The notes under the pieces are model-generated. The model searched no databases, was not told the origin of the DNA, and was given only the letters and a program-made list of their open reading frames with translations. The position numbers were made by a program, and so were the translations under genes. From positions 5,934 to 69,933 of the forward strand of contig CAZECN010000014.1 in assembly GCA_964510575.1 (NCBI GenBank): a DNA stretch of 64,000 nt, read 5' to 3'. This DNA is from CALKYB01 sp964510575. Its GTDB lineage: Bacteria; Bdellovibrionota_C; UBA2361; SZUA-149; CALKYB01. Shown one piece after another: positions 24,578 to 33,686 of the stretch; positions within the stretch are counted from its first letter, which is position 1; each line of letters opens with the position of its first letter.

Positions 24578-26641
24578 ATGTTATCTATACGTAGTTACTG
24601 CTCTGTTCCCCTGCTTATTGCCCTTCTGGCGACTCTATGGTGCAGCGCTTGTTCCAAACAAACTTCCCCCCAACAAGCCTTAGAAGTCTTGAGGAATTCT
24701 GAAAATAGAGAAGAACTTATCTCAGCAGGCAGAACTCTTATCCGAAAACCGTCAGTGCGAGACTGGGGATTAATCGAGTTAGCCAATGCCTTGCTTGAGA
24801 ATGAGGAACCGAATCTAGCGATAGAGTACTATTCTAAAGTAGACGAAAACTCTGCTGCCTCTCTAGATTCTAAACTAGGGATAATTAGGGCTGGTCTTAG
24901 AGTGGAATCAATCGCAAAGACCGACTACCAAAGGGTAGAGCAGGAACTCTCTACTATTGAAGCTCGAGCATCTTCCAAACACCGAAAAGATTTACTTCCC
25001 TCAATCTATTTAACCAAAGCTCATCTTCTTTCTTTAGCTGGGTCAAAGAAAGAATCAGAAAGATTTTTGCTTCAACTTTGCGAACGGCATGCGCGCTCAT
25101 CCGAATTCCCAGAGGCTTTCGAACTACTCAAACAGCTCAATCCGGAACCTAGCATTGCTACCCTCTCAGAATGGGCTAGTTTCTTATCGAAAGCCGGACG
25201 TTTTGAGGAGAGTATTGACTTAACAGAAAAAGGAATTGCCCAAGCTAAAGAAAACAGCAAAGGACAATTGGAACTCTTCGCTCAACACGAACGAACTCTA
25301 AGAAAACTAGGAAGAAAAGAACAGGCTGACGAGATCCTAAACCGTATGGCTTCAAGCGCTACGGAAGGCATAGCCGACCAAGCTCTTTTAAGGCTTGGAA
25401 TGAATGCATGGAATACCAACAAGCATCAAGAAGCTTTAGATTGGTTCAAAAAGATATCTATCAACTTCCCAAAGAGCTCTATTTTACCCAAAGTCGATTA
25501 CCTTCGAGGCAGAATAGTAGAAGAATTGAAAGACTTTGATACAGCGAAAATCATTTACGGAGAAATTGTCTCTTCTTTTGAAAAGCGAAAACCTAGCTCT
25601 TTGTCCTCTCTTGAAAAAGAATACTACCTGAAGGCTGCAAAAAGACTGCCTTGGATTGAGATAGTACTCGGCAACAAAGAAGACGGGCGGGTCCAAATGA
25701 GCAAGCTTGAGCAGCGAGCTAAGTCCTTGTCGAATAAAGAACTAGAGAGCCATGCTAATTTTTGGAAGAATTATAAAGAAGAACAATCTTCCTCAACTAA
25801 TAAAAAACTGGATGAAAAACTCAACTTAGCTGATGTCGATTTTTACTCAATCCAATCTGGCACTCCCGAACTGGCGCCAGAAGAAAAATCATGCAGGGCG
25901 GAAGTTCCAAAAAAACTGATTGATAAACTAACCTCAATTAAAAAACTAGAATTCAGAGAATTCGCGACAAGAGAGATTAACTGGTCTTTGGCCGACAAAA
26001 TTCCTTCAAACTCCCAGTCCTGGAGTCTTGCCGAACTTGAAACAGTTTTGTCCATTGCCGAACTTCACAGCGAGTTCGCTGATCCTTCAAACTCAATCAA
26101 ACTTGCCAATTTGGCAATCAACAAACTCAAGACCAATCCTGAGTTAAAACAAATATGTTTAGCCAGCATCCAGCAAATCTTATATCCAGCTCCGTTCGTA
26201 AAACACTACAACTCTCTCGCTGATAAGTATCGACTCAGTCCTTCAGTACTCCTTGCTATCACAAGAACCGAGAGTCATTTTAATCCTCAAGCTATTTCAA
26301 GAGTAGGTGCTAGAGGTTTAATGCAGCTAATGCCAAACACCGCAAAAATGGAAGGTCTAAAAGAGGGAGAAAGTCTGTTCAACCCAATGGTTAATATCTC
26401 CTTGGGTTCAAAACATTTTTCTCGACTAATGGATCAATATGATGGCGAAGAAATATACGCTATCGCGGCATATAATGCGGGTACTGAAGCTGTTAATCGC
26501 TGGATTAAAAGGTATCCCAACCTGAGTCCAATTGAATGGTCAGAACTGATTGGATATCCAGAAACACTAAATTACGTGAAGAAAGTTAGTTACTCAGCAG
26601 CAGTTTACAAGCAAGTTTTGGCTAGAAAGTCAGACAACTAG
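24578..26641 (+). CDS. Lytic murein transglycosylase lipoprotein (Slt70-like)
   Basis: Cuts glycan strands of peptidoglycan to 1,6-anhydro ends, probably from the outer membrane. Start at ATG 24578 gives a lipoprotein signal (LLIALLATLWCSAC) with lipobox CSAC; the long frame extends further upstream without support. Residues about 30-470 are helical TPR-like repeats, as in the U-shaped domain of Slt70. The C-terminal SLT domain has the catalytic Glu in TRTESHFNPQAIS (about 565), then GARGLMQLMPNTAK and AIAAYNAGTEAVNRW. The product (687 aa) is close to the Slt70 size. Its stop overlaps the end of the glycosyltransferase gene by 4 bp. Confidence 0.9.
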   Translation: MLSIRSYCSVPLLIALLATLWCSACSKQTSPQQALEVLRNSENREELISAGRTLIRKPSVRDWGLIELANALLENEEPNLAIEYYSKVDENSAASLDSKLGIIRAGLRVESIAKTDYQRVEQELSTIEARASSKHRKDLLPSIYLTKAHLLSLAGSKKESERFLLQLCERHARSSEFPEAFELLKQLNPEPSIATLSEWASFLSKAGRFEESIDLTEKGIAQAKENSKGQLELFAQHERTLRKLGRKEQADEILNRMASSATEGIADQALLRLGMNAWNTNKHQEALDWFKKISINFPKSSILPKVDYLRGRIVEELKDFDTAKIIYGEIVSSFEKRKPSSLSSLEKEYYLKAAKRLPWIEIVLGNKEDGRVQMSKLEQRAKSLSNKELESHANFWKNYKEEQSSSTNKKLDEKLNLADVDFYSIQSGTPELAPEEKSCRAEVPKKLIDKLTSIKKLEFREFATREINWSLADKIPSNSQSWSLAELETVLSIAELHSEFADPSNSIKLANLAINKLKTNPELKQICLASIQQILYPAPFVKHYNSLADKYRLSPSVLLAITRTESHFNPQAISRVGARGLMQLMPNTAKMEGLKEGESLFNPMVNISLGSKHFSRLMDQYDGEEIYAIAAYNAGTEAVNRWIKRYPNLSPIEWSELIGYPETLNYVKKVSYSAAVYKQVLARKSDN

Positions 26642-28140
26642 AGTTGCTTAGTCCCTTCCTGGGACGGCTTTCCCCTGAAGTCCTTTTTCAGAACGGTATC
26701 TTGCTCAGCTTTATCAACAAACTTTTCCTTCCAAGCGCCTTCAACAAAATGCTTCTTTTTAAAACTTTGAAGTCTTGGGTGGTCTAAGCCAAGAGAAGCC
26801 GTTTCAGGCTCTAGTACAGTAACAATCTGCCCAGAGAGCAACTGCTCAGACACATAGTCTTTAGCCCCTTCCAATGTTTCAGAACTAGAAGATTGAACAG
26901 AAACTAAGTGATGTTCCCGAGCCTTACCGGCAAGTCGCCTCTTTTCAACTTTTCTTCGACCAACTAATCCCCAGAGGAAACCAAGGCTTTGCGCAGTAAA
27001 CATACCCAAGCCTGCAATGAACCTACCGGCCACATGCTTAATGTCGGTTTCCACTAAACTCGAAAATGGGCTGTATCTATCAACAGCAGCAAAAAGCCTA
27101 AACAACCCAAAACCAATAAATGCCCAGCCCGGCAAACCTAACCACCATGGCCCTAACAAAAGCAGACAACCAAAAGATAGTTCAAGAAGAGTAGCGATAA
27201 AAAATTGAAGGGTGCTTAAGTACTGTTCACCATAAAGCCTTCCACCCTCGGCATCACCTCTTGCATATCGGAAAACCATTCTAAAAAGCTTCGAAAAGCT
27301 CTTGGGCATTGTCCAATGTACTATAGCATCTGGGACAAAGGCTATTTTTCTAGCAAAGGATCGGCAGTGCAAAGCAAACAAGCTATCTTCACCAGCAAAA
27401 GTTAGGTAGTCAGGAAACCAACCAGCTTGCATCCAAAGAGATTTTCTAAAGGCCTGAGATCTAGCTGACGGAAGAAAAGTGGAAAGGTCGTCAGGACCAA
27501 CATCTCTAATCAAGAAGTGAGAGTACATCTTACTCCAAAAACTCATCGCCTCCGCTCTGTAGTGACCCATCGAGAAGTCAGTCTCTTGATCAAATAACAG
27601 TGGAGAAATGATTCGCTCCAACCAGTGAGCGTCTAAACGACAACCCAGGTCCGTGACTGCAATTAAATCATGACTGGCAGCTCCAATCGCCTGGTTTCGA
27701 CCATGAGCAATAGAAGCATTTTTTTGCTGAATAACTTTAAATGAAACTTCAGAAAAGTTCCGCTGAGATTGAAGCAAGCTAATTTCAGATTTTATTAAAG
27801 CAATAGTACCGTCGCTCGAACCTCCATCAGTTATTACAAGTTCTCTTGGAAAAACAGACTGGGCACTGAAAGAATTAAACCATTCAGAAACAGAATCCAC
27901 TTCATTTAGAACTGTGATTACCAAACTGCAATCAACTAAGGTTCCAGAAGGTAAACCTTCAAAAATCTTTCCATCGAATTTTTCTGCGCTGGCGCTTTCG
28001 AAAGAGTATACGTCCACATCAATTTCCGGAACCGTTCCAGAAGCGCTACCAAATATCTTAGCCCCTAACCTCTCTAGACAGGGAGGGGCCATTCGATGAA
28101 CAAAAGAGAAGAAATAGTCCGAGGGTCCAACAACAGCCAT
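26638..28140 (-). CDS. Membrane glycosyltransferase, family 2
   Basis: GT-A fold transferase, 500 aa from ATG 28140 (TTGGAG 7 bases upstream); a longer start at 28173 has no ribosome site. Residues about 80-300 form the GT2 domain: SLVITVLNEVDSVSEWFN, ITDGGSSDGTI, the DLGCRLDAHWLERI segment replacing DxD, and EDSLFALHCRS as the acceptor-side motif. Hydrophobic segments lie at about 315-360 and 385-410, followed by a polar tail of about 90 residues rich in Lys and Glu with no known domain. Sugar donor and acceptor are unknown. Convergent with slt, divergent from the DnaJ gene. Confidence 0.8.
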   Translation of the reverse strand: MAVVGPSDYFFSFVHRMAPPCLERLGAKIFGSASGTVPEIDVDVYSFESASAEKFDGKIFEGLPSGTLVDCSLVITVLNEVDSVSEWFNSFSAQSVFPRELVITDGGSSDGTIALIKSEISLLQSQRNFSEVSFKVIQQKNASIAHGRNQAIGAASHDLIAVTDLGCRLDAHWLERIISPLLFDQETDFSMGHYRAEAMSFWSKMYSHFLIRDVGPDDLSTFLPSARSQAFRKSLWMQAGWFPDYLTFAGEDSLFALHCRSFARKIAFVPDAIVHWTMPKSFSKLFRMVFRYARGDAEGGRLYGEQYLSTLQFFIATLLELSFGCLLLLGPWWLGLPGWAFIGFGLFRLFAAVDRYSPFSSLVETDIKHVAGRFIAGLGMFTAQSLGFLWGLVGRRKVEKRRLAGKAREHHLVSVQSSSSETLEGAKDYVSEQLLSGQIVTVLEPETASLGLDHPRLQSFKKKHFVEGAWKEKFVDKAEQDTVLKKDFRGKPSQEGTKQL

Positions 28141-28203
28141 TTTTAAACTCCAAGTATTGAAAAAAGAAAGCATAAGGGCACAGACTTCTAAGTCGTTTTA
28201 ACT

Positions 28204-28232
28204 TTGACAACCTGCATTATCGTGCTTATAGC
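28204..28232 (+). promoter_or_regulatory. Sigma-70-type promoter of dnaJ-like/clpB
   Basis: TTGACA (28204-28209), a 17-bp spacer and TATAGC (28227-28232), 38 bp before the start codon. No CIRCE repeat or clear sigma-32 site is seen, although both downstream genes are heat-shock types. Confidence 0.5.
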
Positions 28233-28269
28233 ATAAATATCATGTAGAAATAACCCTCTGCTACAAACT

Positions 28270-29247
28270 ATGGAATATCGTGACTATTATCAGGCACTTG
28301 GCCTAAAAAGAGAAGCCTCGCAGGAAGACATTTCCAAGGCTTATCGCAAGTTAGCGAGGAAATATCACCCTGATTTAAACAAAGATCCGGGAGCAGAAGA
28401 GAAATTTAAGGAAATTAATGAGGCCCATGAGGTTCTTGGCGATGAGAAAAATCGCAAGGCCTATGACCGACTTGGCTCGGGTTGGTGTGGTGGACAAGAC
28501 TTCAGACCTCCGCCTGGCTGGGAGCAAATGTTTGGTGGCCAGGGAGCTGGTCAACAATTTGGCTTCAATTCCACAGGTCAGGCCGGAGCAGGTGGCTTTA
28601 GCGATTTTTTTCAAAGCTTGTTTGGTGGAACGGATGGTTTTCCTGGAGGCCAGCAAAGCTCCTTTCAATCGATGTCAGGCTTCGGCTCTCGAAAAGGAGA
28701 AAATATCCAAAGTGAACTTGAAATTAGTATTCAAGAGGCTTTCAAAGGAATAACCAAAACTATTTCTTTCACCCTACAAGGGGCTGGTAGCTCACCTGAT
28801 TTAAAATCCTACCAAGTTAAAATTCCTAAAGGATGCACTGACGGTAAAACTATAAGACTTACTGGACAAGGTGCCAAAGGATTAAATGGCGGAGCTGATG
28901 GAAACCTCTTACTTAAAATCAAAGTTAAAGATGATAAAAATTTTAAGCTAAAAGGTAAAAATATAATTACAAAATTTCCAGTAAGCCCTTGGGAAGCTGC
29001 GCTTGGCGCTAAGCTGGAGGTTGAAACCCTAGACTCCAAGGTGAGCTTGTCCATTCCACCCGGAACCAAAAGCGGTCAAAGACTTAGGTTAAAGGGTAAG
29101 GGAATGCATTCAGCCAAAGGTGAAAGTGGAGATCTGTTCGTAGAGATACAAATTACCGTTCCTAAGTCCTTGAGTGAACAAGAAAAAAATCTTTTTGAAC
29201 AACTTTCTTCAATCTCAACATTTGACCCGCGTAAAAACCATGATTAG
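28270..29247 (+). CDS. DnaJ-family co-chaperone (CbpA type)
   Basis: Stimulates DnaK ATPase and holds unfolded clients. 325 aa: J domain at 1-70 with HPD (YRKLARKYHPDLNKDPG), a Gly/Phe-rich linker (about 75-140), then the two C-terminal beta domains (about 145-310). It lacks the CxxCxGxG zinc fingers of DnaJ, so it is the CbpA type. It is followed after 32 bp by clpB, which cooperates with the DnaK system in disaggregation; no dnaK or grpE is in the window. Confidence 0.9.
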   Translation: MEYRDYYQALGLKREASQEDISKAYRKLARKYHPDLNKDPGAEEKFKEINEAHEVLGDEKNRKAYDRLGSGWCGGQDFRPPPGWEQMFGGQGAGQQFGFNSTGQAGAGGFSDFFQSLFGGTDGFPGGQQSSFQSMSGFGSRKGENIQSELEISIQEAFKGITKTISFTLQGAGSSPDLKSYQVKIPKGCTDGKTIRLTGQGAKGLNGGADGNLLLKIKVKDDKNFKLKGKNIITKFPVSPWEAALGAKLEVETLDSKVSLSIPPGTKSGQRLRLKGKGMHSAKGESGDLFVEIQITVPKSLSEQEKNLFEQLSSISTFDPRKNHD

Positions 29248-29279
29248 GTTTTCTCAGAAACAATTTTTCAGGGTCAAAA

Positions 29280-31925
29280 ATGAACCAAGCAAACTATACC
29301 TCAAACTCTAGGCTAGCTCTCCAAAATGCGCTCAGCATCGCTACTGAAAAGAGACATAGCGAGTGCGATATTTTTCACTTAGTAAAAGCTTTAGTTGATG
29401 ACCAAAGCGGCTTTGTTGCTTCCTTACTCAACAAGATGGCCGTAAACTTCAATGACTTGAGCGAAGGTATCTCAAAACAGTTGGAGACTTTGCCTATCTT
29501 AACCGGAGAAATTCAAGATCAGAGCAACATCCGTATATCGAAAGAGTTTGGCAAAGCACTAGAGGAAGCTTCGAAAATCTCTAAAGAGATGGGAGACAGC
29601 TGGGTCTCTGTAGAACATTTATTCATTGCAATTCTTAGATCGGATAGCAGCCATTTATTCTCCAGCTACAAAATTACAGAAAAGATTTTTAAGGAGGTTC
29701 TTATGGAAATTCGTGGAAATAGAAAAGCTGATTCAGAGAACCCTGAAGCGACTTACGATGTGCTTACTAAATATGGCCAAGACTTGATCGAGGCTGCTCG
29801 AGCTGGAAAGCTTGAGCCTGTTATTGGCCGAGATGAAGAAATAAGAAGAGTTATTCGCGTCCTATCTCGTAAAACCAAAAACAACCCTGTGTTGGTTGGA
29901 CAACCAGGTGTCGGAAAAACTGCGATTGTTGAAGGACTGGCGCAAAGAATAGTGCGTGGCGACGTTCCAGAGGGACTGAGAAATAAAACTATTTTCTCTC
30001 TAGACATGGGAGCCTTAATCGCTGGTGCTAAGTTTCGAGGTGAATTCGAAGAACGGCTAAAAACTGTATTGCATGAAGTCAAAGAATCGAACGGAGGTAT
30101 TATCCTTTTTATAGACGAGATTCACACTATTGTTGGAGCCGGCAAAACTGATGGAGCCATGGATGCAAGCAATATGCTTAAGCCAATGCTCGCCAGAGGA
30201 GAACTAAACTGTATTGGCGCAACTACTTTAGATGAATACCGACAATACATGGAAAAAGACGCCGCACTTGAGCGAAGGTTTTTGCCAGTCACTGTCAACG
30301 AGCCAACCCTCGAGGATACAATCTCAATCCTCAGGGGGCTCAAGGAAAGATTTGAACTTCACCATGGAGTAAAAGTTTTAGATAACTCACTGGTTAGTGC
30401 TGCTAGTCTCTCCAACAGATACATTGGAGACAGGTTCCTCCCAGACAAAGCGATTGACCTGGTAGATGAGGCTTGTGCAATGATCCGCACAGAAATTGAT
30501 TCAATGCCTGCTGAGCTAGATCAGGTTAGCAGAAAGGTCATGCAGCTTGAAATTGAAGAAGCAGCACTCAAGACTGAAAAGGATCAGGCAAGTAAAGAAA
30601 GGCTAGAGAGTTTAAGACTTGAGCTAGCTGAGCTTAGAGACAAAAGTCATAGTATGAAAGCTCAGTGGGATGCTGAAAAAAGCGAGTTAGAAAACGTAAG
30701 AGGTATTAGAAAGGAAATTGAACAAACTAAACGTTTAATTGCAGAAGCAGAGTTAAGCTATGATTTGAATGAAGCTGCGCAATTGAAACACGGAAAACTT
30801 CCTCAACTTGAAGCTTCTTTGCTAGAGCTTGAAAAGAAAGCCGCGCAGTCTAAAAACAGTAAAAGCTTACTGCGAGAGCTAGTTACAGAAGAAGAGATCT
30901 CACAAATCGTAGCTCGTTGGACTGGTATACCAGTTAGCAGACTCCTTGAAGATGAAAGAGAGAAGCTACTAAACCTAGAGACTCAACTTCATAAGAGATT
31001 AATAGGTCAAGAAGAGGCTGTAAAACTCGTCTCTGATGCTGTGATAAGAGCTCGTTCTGGAATCAAAGACCCAGGACGTCCAACAGGCTCATTCATTTTC
31101 TTAGGGCCAACTGGAGTTGGTAAAACAGAGCTAGCAAAAGGCTTGGCTGAGGCTCTTTTCGACAACGAAGAGAACATAGTACGTATTGATATGAGCGAGT
31201 ACATGGAGAAACACTCCGTATCTCGACTGATTGGAGCTCCTCCTGGCTACGTTGGTCATGAAGATGGAGGACAATTAACTGAAGCCGTTAGAAGGCAGCC
31301 TTACTCAGTGCTCCTCTTTGATGAAATCGAAAAAGCTCACAAAGATGTTTACAATGTTTTACTTCAAATCTTGGATGATGGTCGAGCGACTGACTCTCAA
31401 GGACGAACTGTAGACTTCCGAAATACCGTAATAATAATGACCTCCAATATTGGAGCTAGTCACTTACTTGAAGGCATAGGTCAGGAGGGAGAGCTGGATG
31501 ACAAAGCACGTTCTGCTGCACTCGGTCAGCTCAAGGAACATTTTAGGCCGGAATTCATTAATAGAATTGACGATATCGTCTTGTTCTCTCCTCTAACCAA
31601 GGAGAACCTGACTAATATTGCAAAGCTGCAAGTGGAGAATCTCTCATCTAGGTTGAAAGACCTAGGCATCACGTTGAATATCAAAGACAAAGCAATAGAT
31701 TTGATTATAGAAGAGTCCTACGATCCAGGTTTTGGAGCAAGGCCTGTAAAACGTTACATTCAACACTCACTGGAAACATTGATTGGGCGAGCGATAGTAG
31801 AAGGCTCATTAACTCAGGGAGATAGTCTGACTGTGGATGAAGCTGAAGATGAGCTTGTTATACTTTCCGCTGGGCAGAGACTAAATCAACCCAGCATTGG
31901 CAAAGGTGTTCCCCTCACCCACTAA
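29280..31925 (+). CDS. clpB: ClpB disaggregase
   Basis: Hexameric AAA+ unfoldase that solubilises protein aggregates with DnaK. 881 aa: N domain (1-150), AAA1 with GQPGVGKT (about 207-214) and FIDEIHTIVGAG, the coiled-coil middle domain (about 410-530), AAA2 with GPTGVGKTELAK (about 609) and LFDEIEKAHKDV, then the D2 small domain (GARPVKRYIQ). The middle domain and the lack of an IGF/L loop identify it as ClpB rather than ClpA or ClpX. ATG start with AGGG upstream. Confidence 0.95.
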   Translation: MNQANYTSNSRLALQNALSIATEKRHSECDIFHLVKALVDDQSGFVASLLNKMAVNFNDLSEGISKQLETLPILTGEIQDQSNIRISKEFGKALEEASKISKEMGDSWVSVEHLFIAILRSDSSHLFSSYKITEKIFKEVLMEIRGNRKADSENPEATYDVLTKYGQDLIEAARAGKLEPVIGRDEEIRRVIRVLSRKTKNNPVLVGQPGVGKTAIVEGLAQRIVRGDVPEGLRNKTIFSLDMGALIAGAKFRGEFEERLKTVLHEVKESNGGIILFIDEIHTIVGAGKTDGAMDASNMLKPMLARGELNCIGATTLDEYRQYMEKDAALERRFLPVTVNEPTLEDTISILRGLKERFELHHGVKVLDNSLVSAASLSNRYIGDRFLPDKAIDLVDEACAMIRTEIDSMPAELDQVSRKVMQLEIEEAALKTEKDQASKERLESLRLELAELRDKSHSMKAQWDAEKSELENVRGIRKEIEQTKRLIAEAELSYDLNEAAQLKHGKLPQLEASLLELEKKAAQSKNSKSLLRELVTEEEISQIVARWTGIPVSRLLEDEREKLLNLETQLHKRLIGQEEAVKLVSDAVIRARSGIKDPGRPTGSFIFLGPTGVGKTELAKGLAEALFDNEENIVRIDMSEYMEKHSVSRLIGAPPGYVGHEDGGQLTEAVRRQPYSVLLFDEIEKAHKDVYNVLLQILDDGRATDSQGRTVDFRNTVIIMTSNIGASHLLEGIGQEGELDDKARSAALGQLKEHFRPEFINRIDDIVLFSPLTKENLTNIAKLQVENLSSRLKDLGITLNIKDKAIDLIIEESYDPGFGARPVKRYIQHSLETLIGRAIVEGSLTQGDSLTVDEAEDELVILSAGQRLNQPSIGKGVPLTH

Positions 31926-32077
31926 CAGGCTTTTCACTGCTAGGTTTTACCTTGAGGCATCTTTGAAGTTTGTTTAAACCAATTAATAGTGAAAGTTTAC
32001 TGTGAACTTAGGTTGAGAGAATTCAAACTTAATCAGTAAAAACAACCAGATCCCTTCTCCAACTAGAGCTAAGAACT

Positions 32078-32200
32078 GTTGAGCAACGTTAGCGTGTTCT
32101 TGTCAAGGCTCTAAAAGGCCGACGAGTGAGTCGTTTACTATACGTCGCAGCGAGGAGGGTTTGAAGAAACCAAGAGAAGAGCACGATACGTTAGCTCAAC
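32078..32200 (+). repeat. Family 2 repeat, copy A (123 bp)
   Basis: The terminal arms pair with each other: the left arm begins GTTGAGCAACGTTAGCGTG at 32078, and the right arm ends with the complement GATACGTTAGCTCAAC at 32200, with small bulges. The interior carries the core GGCTCTAAAAGG (from 32107), GACGAGTGAGTCGT (from 32121) and TCGCAGCGAGGAGG (from 32145). The right arm overlaps the last codons and TAA of the cystathionine synthase gene on the minus strand. It lies between that gene and clpB, which converge. Two further copies: 59935-60057 (minus) and 62130-62238. Confidence 0.75.
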
Positions 32201-33681
32201 GCTTTAGAGAAACCGTTTTCTAGTACCTGATAATCTTCCTTACCCACAGAAACTCTAATCAGATTAGCTGAGACTCCACAAGACTCAGCCCAGTCTAGCT
32301 CATTGTAATGGGCTAACAAGGTGTAAGGACAAGCAAGTGTAAAGACAGTTCCAAGACTAGGACCTTTACTAAAAGGAAGTCTATCGAAAAACTTTTCTGG
32401 GCTACCTTCAAGCTCAATTGACAACAAAGCTCCGTATCCACCCTCTGAACGGCGCAGATTGTCATACTCGCTTTTACCCCCGAGCCCAGGGTAAAGAACT
32501 CTTTTCACCGCTGGATGAGATTTAAGAAACTGAGCTAGCTGGAAAGCATTTTCCTGCATTTCGCTTAGGTTTTCTTGGTATGAAGACGAGTTCTTCTCAA
32601 GTTTAATCAAATCTTTATCGTAAAGATCGCACTTATCCATCTCCTCTAGTTTCCCCGAGAAGTTTTCAAAAAAAGGTGATTCCGGACAAAGCACTAGTGA
32701 GCCAGCCAACACATCTCCGGCACCTGAGAAGTATTTTGTTAAACTACTGACAACAACGTCGGCTGTTTTGGACAAATCTAAATTGAGAAAGCTACCAATA
32801 GTATCGTCAACAACAAGCGGCACTTCGGCTTGGCGACAAATCTTAGATATTCTCTCCAGGTCAGACACTGAAAGTGAAGCATTAGTTGGAAACTCAACGA
32901 AGACAGCATCAACTTCCTTAGCCAAGCAGAGCTTTTCAAAGTCATCGTAATCCTTTGCATCATCATAATCAACGGTACCTATCTTCGGGAACAAATGATG
33001 CTGGTCACAACATTTCTCTAGGAGCTTCAAGGAGTCAACATAAGGAAATCCAATTTGGACAACACGGGATTTCGTGAACTCAGTAGTTACAAGCCTCAAA
33101 GCATAGAAAAAAGAGGCCATACCGCTTGGAGAGATATGAACCCTTGCAGGTTGAGAGCCTTGAAAATAATTTCCCACTCTCTGCTCTAAGACTTGCCTAC
33201 TCTTCTTCACCTCATTTGGCTGAGGCAATGATTTTTGTTTTTCCACTTGGCGAGAAGAGACTACTTCCCCAGCATGCTGCCAATACTCTTTAACCTGTTC
33301 CTTAAATTCTTCAGGAAAGAGCAAGGCTACTACCGAGTCAGCCAAGTTCTGGGTTCGAAAACTATTAACAGACTTCCCCACGCGTCTTGAGACAAACTGC
33401 TCTGCTCTTTTCGCTGCACCTAAGGAGGGGAAACAAAAGCAATCTTCTCCTTCTTTCCCAAGCTGCTCGAGCGCTTGATCGAAATATTCCTGCACATCAC
33501 TGTGAATCAAAAACCTTGGATAACCTAGTTTGAGCTTTCCCAAAACTTCAGGATTTCCTTTTTCATAGCCATGCACGTGTTCTAGCAGAGGCATGGCCAC
33601 GGAAACGGCATGCTTACTATCAGGAAGTGCCTGGCCAAGATCGTCTCTTTGCCATGCTGGGTTTTTCAAAAGGTTCCGCAT
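32191..33681 (-). CDS. Cystathionine gamma-synthase of the fungal (Str2/MET-7) type
   Basis: PLP enzyme joining cysteine to an activated homoserine to give cystathionine. At 496 aa it is about 110 residues longer than bacterial MetB, and the N-terminal block (KHAVSVAMPLLEHVHGYEKG followed by LKLGYPRFLIHSDVQEYF) is the one I know from fungal Str2-type enzymes. The C-terminal half is the PLP fold: ISPSGMASFFYAL (about 184-196), VVDDTIGSFLNLD (about 289-301) and the Schiff-base Lys in VSSLTKYFSGAGD (about 315). It lies 5 bp after a second PLP gene. Its stop codon lies in the arm of a family 2 repeat. Confidence 0.78.
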   Translation of the reverse strand: MRNLLKNPAWQRDDLGQALPDSKHAVSVAMPLLEHVHGYEKGNPEVLGKLKLGYPRFLIHSDVQEYFDQALEQLGKEGEDCFCFPSLGAAKRAEQFVSRRVGKSVNSFRTQNLADSVVALLFPEEFKEQVKEYWQHAGEVVSSRQVEKQKSLPQPNEVKKSRQVLEQRVGNYFQGSQPARVHISPSGMASFFYALRLVTTEFTKSRVVQIGFPYVDSLKLLEKCCDQHHLFPKIGTVDYDDAKDYDDFEKLCLAKEVDAVFVEFPTNASLSVSDLERISKICRQAEVPLVVDDTIGSFLNLDLSKTADVVVSSLTKYFSGAGDVLAGSLVLCPESPFFENFSGKLEEMDKCDLYDKDLIKLEKNSSSYQENLSEMQENAFQLAQFLKSHPAVKRVLYPGLGGKSEYDNLRRSEGGYGALLSIELEGSPEKFFDRLPFSKGPSLGTVFTLACPYTLLAHYNELDWAESCGVSANLIRVSVGKEDYQVLENGFSKALS

Positions 33682-33686
33682 CTGGA

